Notes: generated by a model from the sequence alone, not told the origin. Counted from the stretch's first letter, positions 1 to 9,191 are shown. The stretch: DNA of 46,123 nt from Akkermansia muciniphila (GCA_945883695.1 CAMCYK010000017.1:1-46123); one strand, 5' to 3'. Translations and numbers: made by a program.

Positions 1-1025
1 GCATCAGTGATAACAAGGGCCAGCACCTTGCCCACATCAATTCCATCGAAGCCTGGCTGAAGACGGGAAATGAACTTCCGTGCAATGTGAAATTCCTCAT
101 CGAGGGGGAAGAAGAAGTGGGTTCAAAGGCGCTCTACGGTTTCCTGGCCGATAACTCGAAGGAACTCGCCTGCAAGGCTCTGGTCGTGTCGGACACCGAG
201 ATCCCCAGCATGGAGTATCCCGCGCTCTGTTATTCACTCCGGGGCATGGCGCCGCTTGAGATCCGCCTCGATGGCCCGGACCGCGATCTTCACTCCGGTC
301 TGTTCGGCGGCGCGGTGGACAATCCCGCGATGGTGCTCTGCCAGATGCTCGGCCAAATCCGGAACGAGAGTGGCAGCTTCACGATCCCCGGGTTCTACGA
401 TGACGTGGTGCAGCTCTCCGCCTACGAGCGGGAGCAGATGGCCAAGGTTCCTTTCGATGAAGCGAAATTCCGCGAATCCGTGGGAGTCGGCGCCCTTTTC
501 GGCGAGGCGGGCTACACTCCGGATGAGCAACGTACGGCACGTCCCACATTTGAAATCAACGGCCTTACCAGCGGCTACCAGGGCGAAGGGGGCAAGACGA
601 TCGTCCCTTCGTGGGCGAGTGCCAAGATCACCATGCGTCTCGTCCCGAACCAGGAACCCGGAAAAATCATCGCGCTGGTGAAGAAGCATCTCGAGGCGAT
701 TTGCCCGCCGACCGTCAAACTCAGCGTGACCGAAGGCCAGGGCGGCGGCCCTTACATGGTGGACCCGACCGGACCGCTCGCACAGGCCTGCATGCGTGCG
801 GCCAAAGCCGGCTTCGGCCATGAATGCGTGCTCGTCCGCGGCGGTGGCAGCATCCCGATCATCGCGGCCTTCAAGCAACACTTGAACGCGGACTCGTTGA
901 TGCTCGGGCTCGCGCTGCCCGACGACAACGCCCACTCCCCGGACGAGAAGTTTTCGCTCGATGCCTACATGGCCGGGATGAAGATGGCGGCGCACCTCTG
1001 GCCGGAACTCGCCGCAGTCGATTGA
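1..1025 (+). CDS. M20-family dipeptidase, 5' end outside the window
   Basis: The frame is open from base 3, so the start lies before the window; the GTG at 87 is internal. The protein is a cocatalytic-zinc M20 peptidase that would hydrolyse dipeptides or related amides in the cytoplasm. Visible landmarks are DNKGQHLAHI at the very start (zinc-bridging Asp region), EGEEEVGS (catalytic Glu pair), DLHSG in the lid or dimerisation domain, and a late AHSPDEKF carrying a metal-ligand His. This order fits the M20 dipeptidases that resemble carnosinase. About 340 residues are visible of roughly 450 usual, so perhaps a quarter is missing at the N-terminus. An SLC13-type permease gene begins 88 bp downstream on the same strand, possibly co-transcribed. 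Family assignment is firm; substrate is unknown. Confidence 0.9.
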   Translation, partial: ISDNKGQHLAHINSIEAWLKTGNELPCNVKFLIEGEEEVGSKALYGFLADNSKELACKALVVSDTEIPSMEYPALCYSLRGMAPLEIRLDGPDRDLHSGLFGGAVDNPAMVLCQMLGQIRNESGSFTIPGFYDDVVQLSAYEREQMAKVPFDEAKFRESVGVGALFGEAGYTPDEQRTARPTFEINGLTSGYQGEGGKTIVPSWASAKITMRLVPNQEPGKIIALVKKHLEAICPPTVKLSVTEGQGGGPYMVDPTGPLAQACMRAAKAGFGHECVLVRGGGSIPIIAAFKQHLNADSLMLGLALPDDNAHSPDEKFSLDAYMAGMKMAAHLWPELAAVD

Positions 1026-1113
1026 TCCGCTTGGATTTCCGCCCTCAAACCGGCGGTTCGGTCTGGACAGCCGGCGCGGTTGCGTGAACCACTCGTTTCG
1101 CGTCCGATTTGCC

Positions 1114-2964
1114 ATGAATCCCCAACTCCTCATCGTCCTTGGTCTGCTCGTCGCCTCGGTGGTGATGTTCGTCATCAACAAGCCGCGGATGGACGCGGTG
1201 GCGCTGATCATGCTGGTGCTGCTCCCCTTCACCGGGGTGATCACCATGGGGGAGGCCCTCGCGGGTTTCAGCGATTCAAACATCGTGCTGATCGCCGCCT
1301 TGTTCGTGATCGGCGAGGGACTGGTGCGAACGGGTGTGGCGCAGCGGATCGGGGATTGGCTTGCCGCCAAGGCCGGCAGCAGCGAGACCCGCCTGCTGGT
1401 CCTGCTGATGTTGGCCGTGGCGATCCTCGGCTCCATCATGAGCTCGACCGGGGTCATCGCCATTTTCATCCCGGTCGCGCTCCGCATCGCGCAAAACACC
1501 GGCATGGCGGCCAGCCGCCTGATGATGCCGATGAGCGTCGCCGCGCTCATCAGCGGCATGATGACCCTCGTCGGCACCGCGCCCAATCTGGTGGTCAACA
1601 GCGAGCTCACCCGCCAAGGCGCGGATGGCTTTGAATTCTTCAGCTTCACCCCTTTCGGCGTGCCCATTCTCGCCTTGGGAATCCTTTACATGCTCTTCGC
1701 GCGCCGCTGGCTGTGCTCCAAAACAACCGCCGAGAGCAAGTTCAGCCGCCCCAGCCTGCGCGACTGGGTGGAGGAATACAAGCTCACCAACCGCGAGCAC
1801 CGCGTGCGGGTAACCGGTGCATCATCCCTGATCGGCCAGACCATCGGCGACGTGGAGATGCGCAGCACTTCCGGCGCAAGCATCGTCGCCATCGAACGCA
1901 GCAAACCCACCGAACGCCTCATCCGGTCCTCGCGCAAGATCATCAGTCCGTCCACCTCCACGGTCATTCTGGAAGACGATATTCTCTTTGTGGACATCGT
2001 CAGGCTTACTGAGTCGCCGGAGGCGATCCGGCAGAAATATGGTTTGGAGGAACTCCCGCTCGGGGGTGGTTACTTTACCGATCAAACCCAGGAAATCGGC
2101 ATGGCGGAAGTAATGCTCGGGGCGAATTCGAATCTTGTCGGCAAGACCGCCGTCGAATCCCGCATCCGCGGTCGCCACGGTTTGTCCGTGATCGGCCTGC
2201 GCCGTGGCAACGTGGCGGAAGAGGGCGATCTGCTGAACGAAAAACTGAAAGTCGGCGATACCCTGCTGGTCATCGGAACGTGGAAACAAATCCGCAACCT
2301 GCAATCCGACGCGTCCCATCTGGTCGTGCTCAATTTGCCCGCCGAAATGTCACAGGTGATTCCCGCCGCGCGCAAGGCACCCCAAGCGGTCGCGTGCCTC
2401 CTGCTGATGGTCGGGCTCATGATCAGCGGTGTCGTGCCAAACGTGCAGGCGGCCTTGATCGCGGCACTGTTGATGGGCGCGCTCCGATGCATGGATTTTG
2501 AGAGCGCCTATCGTTCGATCCATTGGAAGAGCCTGATCCTCATCGTCGGCATGTTGCCCTTCTCCCTCGCCTTGCAGCGCACCGGCGGAGTGGATCTTGC
2601 CGCCGACGGCTTGATGGGGGCGATCGGCGGCGCGGGAACCCACGTGGTTCTGGGAAGCATTTTCCTGATCACGGCCATGCTCGGGCTCTTCATTTCGAAC
2701 ACCGCCACGGCGGTTCTCATGGCACCGGTCGCACTTGCCATTGCGAGCGACATGAACGCCTCGCCCTACCCGTTCGCGATGATCGTCGCGCTCGCCGCTT
2801 CGACCGCATTCATGACGCCGATCTCCTCGCCCGTGAACACGCTGGTCGTGGGTCCGGGGAACTACAAGTTCGGTGATTTCGTCAAAGTCGGAGTGCCCTT
2901 CAGCCTCGTGGTGATGGTCGTGTCAGTCATTCTGGTCCCTTTACTGATGCCGCTTTACAAGTAA
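1114..2964 (+). CDS. SLC13/DASS-type permease with two TrkA-C (RCK_C) domains
   Basis: A 616-residue inner-membrane permease of the divalent anion:Na+ symporter type. An N-terminal helix bundle carries SSTGVIAIFIPV. A cytosolic insert from about residue 229 to 410 holds two RCK_C-like domains, visible as GASLIGQTIGDVEM and SNLVGKTAVESRI, each followed by a GD-I/L-LxV strand. The C-terminal bundle carries the SNTATAVLMAP substrate and Na+-binding motif. Typical substrates are dicarboxylates, sulfate or similar anions; the exact one cannot be read. The ATG at 1114 is preferred because the hydrophobic segment starts directly after it; a GTG at 1084 would add ten residues. A clear paralogue lies at 19294-21204. 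The gene follows the M20 peptidase and may share its transcript. Confidence 0.88.
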   Translation: MNPQLLIVLGLLVASVVMFVINKPRMDAVALIMLVLLPFTGVITMGEALAGFSDSNIVLIAALFVIGEGLVRTGVAQRIGDWLAAKAGSSETRLLVLLMLAVAILGSIMSSTGVIAIFIPVALRIAQNTGMAASRLMMPMSVAALISGMMTLVGTAPNLVVNSELTRQGADGFEFFSFTPFGVPILALGILYMLFARRWLCSKTTAESKFSRPSLRDWVEEYKLTNREHRVRVTGASSLIGQTIGDVEMRSTSGASIVAIERSKPTERLIRSSRKIISPSTSTVILEDDILFVDIVRLTESPEAIRQKYGLEELPLGGGYFTDQTQEIGMAEVMLGANSNLVGKTAVESRIRGRHGLSVIGLRRGNVAEEGDLLNEKLKVGDTLLVIGTWKQIRNLQSDASHLVVLNLPAEMSQVIPAARKAPQAVACLLLMVGLMISGVVPNVQAALIAALLMGALRCMDFESAYRSIHWKSLILIVGMLPFSLALQRTGGVDLAADGLMGAIGGAGTHVVLGSIFLITAMLGLFISNTATAVLMAPVALAIASDMNASPYPFAMIVALAASTAFMTPISSPVNTLVVGPGNYKFGDFVKVGVPFSLVVMVVSVILVPLLMPLYK

Positions 2965-2983
2965 GCACTGGTATCGGCATCGG

Positions 2984-3226
2984 CTACCACCGGCTTGCCT
3001 CCCGCCCTTCTAAAACGACATTCGGAATCATTGTATCGCCAAAGATGGCCTTGGCGCGGGCGGCGAAATCCGGCATTTTGAAATTCGCCGGCGCTTCCGG
3101 AAGTGGCGGACAAATGCGGGCAACGGGGCGGGTCCGCTTCAACACGGTGACTTCCCCGCCTTGCGCAACCAGCGCAAGGACGGCGCTGAAGTCATTGTGG
3201 ACCTGTCGGATCGTGACCGTTTTCAT
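2984..3226 (-). CDS. Orphan Phd/YefM-like antitoxin
   Basis: A protein of 80 residues. The N-terminus MKTVTIRQVHNDFSAVLALV, followed by GGEVTVLKRTRPVARI, matches the DNA-binding fold of Phd/YefM type II antitoxins (strand, helix, then E-V-x-V-x-x-x-x-x-P-V-A). The ATG at 3226 is preferred; a TTG two codons upstream is also open. The C-terminal half (FAARAKAIFGDTMIPN) would be the toxin-neutralising segment. No toxin follows: only 19 bp separate its stop from the stop of the permease on the opposite strand, and upstream lies a porin. It is therefore a solitary antitoxin, either a remnant or recruited as a regulator. Family call is good; function unproven. Confidence 0.75.
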   Translation of the reverse strand: MKTVTIRQVHNDFSAVLALVAQGGEVTVLKRTRPVARICPPLPEAPANFKMPDFAARAKAIFGDTMIPNVVLEGREASRW

Positions 3227-3294
3227 GTGCAACGCGATGTTTCACGTTCGCCGCCGCTTCAAGCTTGGGCTTCGGGAAGCGCCGGCCGCTCCGC

Positions 3295-4488
3295 TCAGAA
3301 GGCGAAGCGGAATCCCATGAGGAAGCCGGCGGCATCCTGATAGGAATTCCCGAGCTCGTCGCTGTAGGTCAACGCGCGCCATCCGGCGTAAATGTCGAGC
3401 GATGCGGCGTCGATCGTCTGCACGGCATAGAGGCCGTAGTTCTCGGTCTTCGCACCGTCGGACAGGAAGTCGCTGCCGTTGTAGTAGTCCACCGACAGTG
3501 ACGTTGTGCCCGCCTCGAAAAAATCCCACCGCCAGCCGGCCCGCAACCAGTAATAGCCCGCCCCGTCGACCAGCCGCCCGGCCGAGAAGGCGAGATTCAA
3601 TCCGCTAGGCGTGTGGATGGCCGAAACGGACCCGGCCACGCGTTCCGCGTTCGCACCGTCCGGGTTGTCGACCCATTGATAGCCGACGGCGCTGCGCACA
3701 GACACATCGCCGAAATCACCCAGCCAGCGGATGGCGACGTCGTAGTAATGGTTGTCGTCGCCTTCGGTGAGCGCGTTGATCCCGTAGGAGCTGGCGAGCG
3801 TCAGACCCCGATACGCCGGCGTGTCATAGCGGAGGCGGTATCGGCGCGCACCGTCGAAGGCGTCGTTCACCTGCCCGACGGTCACGTCGGTCAGGTTGCC
3901 GCCGGCATCGCGGAACCGGAAGGATGCGAAGCCATCCGTGGAATCGGTCGCCCCGGCATGGACGGTGAAGGAGTCGTCCAGCCCTGTCGTTCCGTCGGTC
4001 GCCGAGCTGCCCTGGCCGGCTGAGACCCTGCCATAGGGAGAATCCACCGCCAGCTCGAACCAGCGCAGCGCCGTGCGCTGCCAGTCGACCCACGACGGGG
4101 TGAAGGCTTGCGAGACCGCCGCGCTGCTTCGCAGGCCGAGGGCGCTTTCGAAACGGGCGCGCACCGTGATATCGCCGAGCTCCTTATAATACAGGAAACC
4201 CAACCGCGTGTTCCAGTTCGCGTTGTCGACGAAGCCGTCGGTAGTTGTGTCGCCGTCGTCGAAGCTCTGGTAGGCCAGGTTGACTTGTCCGTAGAGAGTG
4301 ATGGTGCCGAACTCGTTGATGAAGGTCAGCGGAGGGGTGAAGACCTCGGACTCGATCGGGGCTTCGGTGTCGACTTCGTAGTCGTAGAGTTTGCCGTAAA
4401 GCCCGCCATCCGGCACAACCTGCTCCGCCGTTCCGGACGAGCCGGCCAAGAGAAGTGACAGGAAGCTACGCACCATCAGTTTCTTCAT
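3295..4488 (-). CDS. Outer-membrane porin
   Basis: A 397-residue protein with an N-terminal signal (MKKLMVRSFLSLLLAGSSGTA, cleavage probably just after). It is followed by alternating amphipathic segments of about ten residues typical of a beta-barrel, for example GTITLYGQVNLAYQSF and GLTLASSYGIN. It ends in GFRFAF, a terminal aromatic residue in the beta-signal recognised by the BAM machinery. Length and pattern match Gram-negative general porins. It probably forms a diffusion channel in the outer membrane; selectivity cannot be read. The orphan antitoxin lies 68 bp downstream. The 184 bp between this gene and the divergent pepT must hold both promoters; it is AT-richer than its surroundings, but I could not define -35/-10 boxes confidently. 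Confidence 0.82.
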   Translation of the reverse strand: MKKLMVRSFLSLLLAGSSGTAEQVVPDGGLYGKLYDYEVDTEAPIESEVFTPPLTFINEFGTITLYGQVNLAYQSFDDGDTTTDGFVDNANWNTRLGFLYYKELGDITVRARFESALGLRSSAAVSQAFTPSWVDWQRTALRWFELAVDSPYGRVSAGQGSSATDGTTGLDDSFTVHAGATDSTDGFASFRFRDAGGNLTDVTVGQVNDAFDGARRYRLRYDTPAYRGLTLASSYGINALTEGDDNHYYDVAIRWLGDFGDVSVRSAVGYQWVDNPDGANAERVAGSVSAIHTPSGLNLAFSAGRLVDGAGYYWLRAGWRWDFFEAGTTSLSVDYYNGSDFLSDGAKTENYGLYAVQTIDAASLDIYAGWRALTYSDELGNSYQDAAGFLMGFRFAF

Positions 4489-4672
4489 TCCTGCGATCGT
4501 CTTGATGGGACTGTGAAAGTCAAGCGATTGAAAACTCCCCTGCTATCGAGGGCCGCTTTTTCAAAAAGAGCTTGACCCGGCAGCGACAAAATCAACACCT
4601 TGCTACCACAGAAAGAGGCCAAGGTTTAAAGGTCAACTCAGCACTCAATTCCTTCCAATATCAGGTTAACCT

Positions 4673-5995
4673 ATGAGTCACTTTCTGACCGAGCTGGAGG
4701 AGCGCTTGTTCCGCTACGTCAAAATTGACACGACAGCGGATCCGGCTTCCACGACGTCGCCCAGCTCACAAATCCAGTTCGACCTGCTGAACCTGGTTGC
4801 TTGCGAGCTGAAGGAGATGGGTGCGGAGCAGGTCGAGACCGCCGCCTACGGGGCGGTCTTTGCCACTGTTCCCGCAACGACGGAAGCCTCCGTGCCCACC
4901 ATCGGCCTGCTGGCGCATGTGGATACGGCCCCGCAGTTTTCGGGCACGAACATCAAACCGATTGTCCACCGCAATTACGGCGGTGAAGACATCGTGCTGC
5001 CCGACGATCCCAGCCGGATCCTGTCCGCAAAGGATCTGCCCTATCTCGGTCAGCGCCTCGGCGACGATATCGTCACCGCTTCGGGAACCACGCTGTTAGG
5101 CGCCGACGACAAGGCGGGAGTGGCGATCGTCATGGCCGCTGTGCGGCATCTTCTGCAAAACCCGCACATCCCTCACGGCCCGATCCGTATCGGCTTCACG
5201 ACGGATGAGGAGATCGGGCGGGGCGTGCCCGCCGGACTGCCCGGCGATTTGAAAGCCGACGTCGCCTACACCCTCGACGGCGCGCAGCGGGGCGAAATCG
5301 TCTATGAAACCTTTTCCGCCGACTCGGCCAAAGTCGCCGTCAAGGGGGTCGCCATCCACCCGGGCTGGGCCAAGGACAAAATGGTGAATGCCGCCCATCT
5401 GGCGGCGAAGATCGTCGATACCCTGCCGCATGCCACGCTCACCCCGGAATCGACCTCCGGCCGCCAGGGCTTTCTGCATGTCGTCGGGATGAGTGGTTCG
5501 GCATCGGAAATGATGATCGACATCATTCTGCGCGACTTCGACCGCGACGGGCTCGCCGCGCACGGCGCGCTGCTTCAAAAGGTGTGCGACGCCGTGCAGG
5601 CGGGCGAGCCGCGCGCCGCCATCACCTGCACCATCACCCCGCAGTATCGCAACATGCGATACTGGCTCGAGAACGACATGCAGCCCGTGGAACTGGCGCG
5701 TGAAGCATGCCGGAAAGCCGGCGTTGAACCGTTCTCGGTTCCCATCCGCGGCGGGACGGACGGCTCGCGCTTGACGGAGCTGGGCGTTCCCACACCGAAC
5801 CTTTTCACCGGCATGCAGGAGATCCATGGGCCCTTGGAATGGGTCAGCCTGCAGGACATGGCGGCGGCGGCGGAAACCGTCGTCGAACTGGTGCGACTCT
5901 GGGCCGCCGCAGGCCCGCGCGGAACGCAGGCGAAACCCGCGCGGGAATCCCCGGCGGAGACGGGATCCGCGGTCGATCGGACCGACGAAATTTAA
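4673..5995 (+). CDS. pepT: Peptidase T (tripeptide aminopeptidase)
   Basis: A 440-residue M20B metallopeptidase that removes the N-terminal residue from tripeptides in the cytosol. Zinc-site signatures are in order: LLAHVDTAPQ with His82 and Asp84, LLGADDKAGV with the bridging Asp145, TTDEEIGRG with the catalytic Glu pair 179-180, then YTLDGAQRGE, and near the C-terminus GMQEIHGPLEW with the last His ligand. The start ATG at 4673 precedes MSHFLTELEERLFRYVKIDT, the usual PepT N-terminus. The last 20 or so residues form an Ala/Pro/Glu-rich tail beyond the normal family end. An AbgT transporter gene begins 28 bp after the stop, so a peptide import-and-hydrolysis unit is likely. Confidence 0.95.
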   Translation: MSHFLTELEERLFRYVKIDTTADPASTTSPSSQIQFDLLNLVACELKEMGAEQVETAAYGAVFATVPATTEASVPTIGLLAHVDTAPQFSGTNIKPIVHRNYGGEDIVLPDDPSRILSAKDLPYLGQRLGDDIVTASGTTLLGADDKAGVAIVMAAVRHLLQNPHIPHGPIRIGFTTDEEIGRGVPAGLPGDLKADVAYTLDGAQRGEIVYETFSADSAKVAVKGVAIHPGWAKDKMVNAAHLAAKIVDTLPHATLTPESTSGRQGFLHVVGMSGSASEMMIDIILRDFDRDGLAAHGALLQKVCDAVQAGEPRAAITCTITPQYRNMRYWLENDMQPVELAREACRKAGVEPFSVPIRGGTDGSRLTELGVPTPNLFTGMQEIHGPLEWVSLQDMAAAAETVVELVRLWAAAGPRGTQAKPARESPAETGSAVDRTDEI

Positions 5996-6023
5996 AACCC
6001 GACCCCCACAAGACACTACCCCT

Positions 6024-7676
6024 ATGACAGAGAACGCCACTTCCGGGCCGGCCAAGGTCTCATTCTCGGAGAAACTCCTGAACACCGTTGAAAAGGTTGG
6101 GAACAAGGTGCCACATCCTGTGCTGATGTTCGCCTACCTGATCCTCGGCGTCATTGTGTTATCCGCGATCCTCTCGTTCTTGGGAGTCAGCGTCACCGAA
6201 AAGGTCGCCGTGCCGGTGGCTGCCGAGATCCAACCCGAATTCTACGGGGATCTCAGCGCATACACCTATTCCGGAGCAGGAACCGCCGACGTCGAATACG
6301 AGATTCAAGAACGGACCATCGCCATTCGGAGCCTTCTGAGCATGGATGGCATCCGCTTTCTGTTCACTTCTTTTGTGCCGAACTTTCAAGGGTTCGGTGC
6401 GTTGGCCGTCACGCTGATCGCTCTGATGGGTGCGGGTACCGCCGAAGTCGCCGGTCTGATGGCCGCGCTGATCCGCAAGATTGTCAAAGTGGCTCCGCGC
6501 GCGGTCATTGCCTACCTGATTGTTTTTGTGGGTGTACTCGCAAGTGTGGCGTCGGATGCGGGCTATCTGATTTTGATTCCGCTGGCAGCTGCCGCGTTCA
6601 TGGCCGTGGGCCGCCATCCCATCGCCGGGCTTGCAGCGGGATTCGGAGGGGTGGCCGCTGGCTTCATGGCCAATCTCGTGCCGACGCCCACCGATGCCAT
6701 GCTCTTCGGCATCACCAACGAAGCGCTCGGGATGATTGGCCAAGCGCCCATATCCATCACCGCCGATTACTATTTCCAAGCATTCTCGGCGATCTTTCTT
6801 ACCTTCGTGATTGGCTTTGTCATCGTGCGGATTGTCGAGCCCCGCTTGGGCAACTATGATCCCGCCGACGCCGGGGATCCGGCCCACGCCGCGGCCGCCA
6901 GCGAGATTGATCCGGTCCTGGAAGCACGCGGTTTGAAGTGGGCCGGGATCTCATTCCTCGCCGTGCTTGGCCTGGTACTGCTGGCCACCCTCCCGCCGGG
7001 CGCGCCGCTCCGCGACGCGGAAACGGGCAACATCATCGGCCAGACACCCTTCATGGGCAGCCTGCTTTTCATTGTGATGCTGTTTTTCTTTATTCCCGGC
7101 ATCGCGTTCGGCGCCGCCAACGGCACTTACAAAGGGGCTAAAGACGTGATTGACGCGGTCGTGAAAACCTTTTCCGGGCTCGCCGGCTTGATCTTCATGC
7201 TGCTGATGATCAGCCAGTTCATTGCCTATTTCAATTTCTCGAACATGCCCAGCGTCGTTGCCACCGCTCTTGCGGAGTGGCTCGGACAGGCCGGCATCCC
7301 CGCCCTCCCGCTGTTGATCGGGTTCATCCTGGTCATCTTCGTGCTGGATTTCATCCTTCCGGGGGCGCTGGCAAAATGGGCTATTTTCGCGCCGATTTTC
7401 GTCCCGCTGTTTGTTCAGCTAGGCGTTCCTGCGCAGACGGTCTTTGCCGCGTATCGCATCGGCGATTGTCCCGCAAACACGCTGACCCCGCTCCTGGTTT
7501 TCTTCCCGGTGATCGTCACCTTTGCCCAGCGCTACCAGAAACAATCCGGAGTCGGGTCGTTGGTGGCCCTGATGCTTCCGGTGGCCGGTGCCGTGCTGGT
7601 GGCATGGACGGTCCTGTTCATCCTCTGGTTCCTGCTCGGCATCCCGCTCGGCCCCGGCTACCCCGTCCAGATCTAA
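6024..7676 (+). CDS. AbgT-family transporter
   Basis: A 550-residue inner-membrane protein of the AbgT family; known members import p-aminobenzoyl-glutamate or export sulfonamides. The start ATG at 6024 gives MTENATSGPAKVSFSEKLLN and then the family signature GNKVPHPVLMF before helix 1. Further signatures are RSLLSMDGIRFLFTSFV, the SVASDAGYLILIP segment, GRHPIAGLAAGF, TPTDAMLFGITNE, FGAANGTYKG and YRIGDCPANTLTPL. The upstream in-frame extension overlaps pepT and is not needed. Directly downstream of pepT, so transported gamma-glutamyl or peptide-like substrates could be handed to the peptidase, as with abgA/abgB/abgT in E. coli; that is an inference. A deleted paralogue lies at 7899-9077 in the opposite orientation. 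Confidence 0.92.
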   Translation: MTENATSGPAKVSFSEKLLNTVEKVGNKVPHPVLMFAYLILGVIVLSAILSFLGVSVTEKVAVPVAAEIQPEFYGDLSAYTYSGAGTADVEYEIQERTIAIRSLLSMDGIRFLFTSFVPNFQGFGALAVTLIALMGAGTAEVAGLMAALIRKIVKVAPRAVIAYLIVFVGVLASVASDAGYLILIPLAAAAFMAVGRHPIAGLAAGFGGVAAGFMANLVPTPTDAMLFGITNEALGMIGQAPISITADYYFQAFSAIFLTFVIGFVIVRIVEPRLGNYDPADAGDPAHAAAASEIDPVLEARGLKWAGISFLAVLGLVLLATLPPGAPLRDAETGNIIGQTPFMGSLLFIVMLFFFIPGIAFGAANGTYKGAKDVIDAVVKTFSGLAGLIFMLLMISQFIAYFNFSNMPSVVATALAEWLGQAGIPALPLLIGFILVIFVLDFILPGALAKWAIFAPIFVPLFVQLGVPAQTVFAAYRIGDCPANTLTPLLVFFPVIVTFAQRYQKQSGVGSLVALMLPVAGAVLVAWTVLFILWFLLGIPLGPGYPVQI

Positions 7677-7754
7677 ATAAGCCGAAGGCCGCAGCGATCC
7701 GCGTCATTGCCCCATCACGGTTTTAGATATCAGTCTCTTTGATTTATGATTGTC

Positions 7755-7866
7755 GATTGATGATTTTTGATTTTTGATTTTTGAAGTGAAGAAACGGTAT
7801 ACAATCATCAATCATCAATCATCAATCATCAATCATCAATCATCAATCATCAATCATCAATCAATC
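7755..7866. repeat. Heptanucleotide minisatellite with complementary arm
   Basis: Eight perfect copies of AATCATC run from 7803 to 7858, with a partial ninth (AATCAATC) to 7866. Just upstream, 7755-7765 reads GATTGATGATT, the exact reverse complement of repeat sequence, followed by three copies of the heptamer GATTTTT. Transcripts of either strand could fold the two arms together. It lies between two AbgT genes that converge on it. It resembles the short tandem heptamer repeats known from some cyanobacteria and other phyla in unit length only. Confidence 0.9.
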
Positions 7867-7905
7867 CGCCTAATGCGCGTTCCGTAAGCCGGACCGCATT
7901 AGGCG
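7867..7905 (-). terminator. Candidate hairpin terminator at the end of the AbgT remnant
   Basis: Perfect 11-bp inverted repeat CGCCTAATGCG (7867-7877) and CGCATTAGGCG (7895-7905) with a 17-nt loop. The TAA stop of the minus-strand AbgT remnant (7899-7901) lies inside the stem. On the minus strand the stem is followed by GATTGATTGATGATTG, only moderately T-rich, so this is a weak intrinsic terminator or a processing hairpin. Confidence 0.5.
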
Positions 7906-9077
7906 CTTGGGCCGAACGGGAGGCCGGACAGATACCAGGCGAAAAAGAGAATGATCCAGGCAATCATCGTGGCGACCGCATAGGGCAGCATCGTGGCCAC
8001 CACCGTTCCCACGCCGGCGTCCGGCTGCCAGCGCCGGGCAAAACCGACGACCAAGGCGAAATGGGGCAAGAGCGGGTTGATGACATTCGGCGGCGAATCG
8101 CTGACCCGGTAGGCCGCCAAAACCACCTCCGGATCGATGCCGAGTTTCAGAAACAGCGGGATGAACACGGGTGCCATGATGGCCCACTTGGGCAGGATGT
8201 TAGGGACCGGGATGCTCAGTAACAGCCCAACCAGAATGAACGCCATCAGCAACGTGGCGCTGCTCAGATCCGCATCTTTCAGTGAGTTCGCCAAATTCAC
8301 CGCGAGGACGGTGCCCACGTTGGTGTAGGTGAAATAGGCCACAAACTGGCCGATCACGAAGAACAGGAACAAGAGTCCCGCCAGGTCGGCGAAGGTTTTC
8401 GTGATCGCGTCGATAATGTCGTCAGCCGTTCGCAGGGTCCTGGCGCCCCAGCCATAGAAATTGGAGGTCAATGAAATGGACTGGCTGGGATCGACGATGT
8501 GAATCGCATCGTTGGTCATTTCGGCCAGAATCCCGTCGATCGGTTTGACGAGAAAGTTGGCGCCGAAGGCGGCGGCCACGCCAGCGAAAGCGGCCGAGAG
8601 GCCGGCCAGCGGATGGCGCCCCAAACTGGGAAAGGCAACGGCACCCAGGGGAATCAAGACCAGATAGCCCGCATCACTGGCAATGCTGGAAAGCACTCCC
8701 AAGGTCACCAGGATGGCCGTCATCGCCTGCGGTGGAGCCACCATGACGATTTTCCGGATGAGCGAGCCGATCAGTCCCGACCGTTCCGCCAGTCCCACAC
8801 CGATCATGGCCACCATGATGATGCCGACCGGCCCGAATTTGATGAAGTTGGATACCACCGAGGTAAACACGAAGCGGATTCCGTCGGCCGACAACAGACT
8901 GCTCACCGCGGTCGTCGCTTCTTCGATTTCAAGCGTTTCCAGGTTGATTCGCTGGTAGGTCACACTCATTCCCAGCCACTGGAACATTTGCCAATGGACC
9001 TTCTGGGTTCTCGATCTGGGCCATGGCCGGGAGGCTACCCGAACGGACGCGCTCTTCAAGACGCAACAGGGGTGCAT
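7899..9077 (-). pseudogene. Deleted AbgT-family transporter copy
   Basis: 392 codons homologous to the intact AbgT gene at 6024-7676 but missing two parts. The first helix and the GNKxPHP signature are absent; recognisable homology begins only at FQWLGMSVT, preceded by about 30 residues of non-family sequence. Internally, SLTSNFYG runs straight into WGARTLRTADDIIDAI, which in the intact copy are separated by about 110 residues containing roughly three membrane helices. The rest (SIASDAGYLVLIP, GRHPLAGLSAAF, YRVSDSPPNVINPL) is well conserved and in frame. The deletion kept the frame, so a shortened protein could be made, but with helix 1 and three core helices missing transport is unlikely. 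An odd or divergent functional relative is less likely. Confidence 0.65.
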
Positions 9078-9191
9078 GGGAGAATCCCCGAACGACCTCC
9101 TTGACCACCTGAGGGCATCAGGAGCACTCTAACCCTCAGCAGAATCAGATTCCCGGTGAATTATTGCTAGAATTCTGGAAGGCAACACGCG

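Noticed and set aside
5826..6023. N-terminal extension of the AbgT transporter
   Set aside because: These 66 codons overlap pepT and give Arg-rich sequence unlike the family; ATG 6024 yields the normal N-terminus.
7803..7866. Possible CRISPR array
   Set aside because: The 7-base units are directly contiguous with no spacers; it is a minisatellite.
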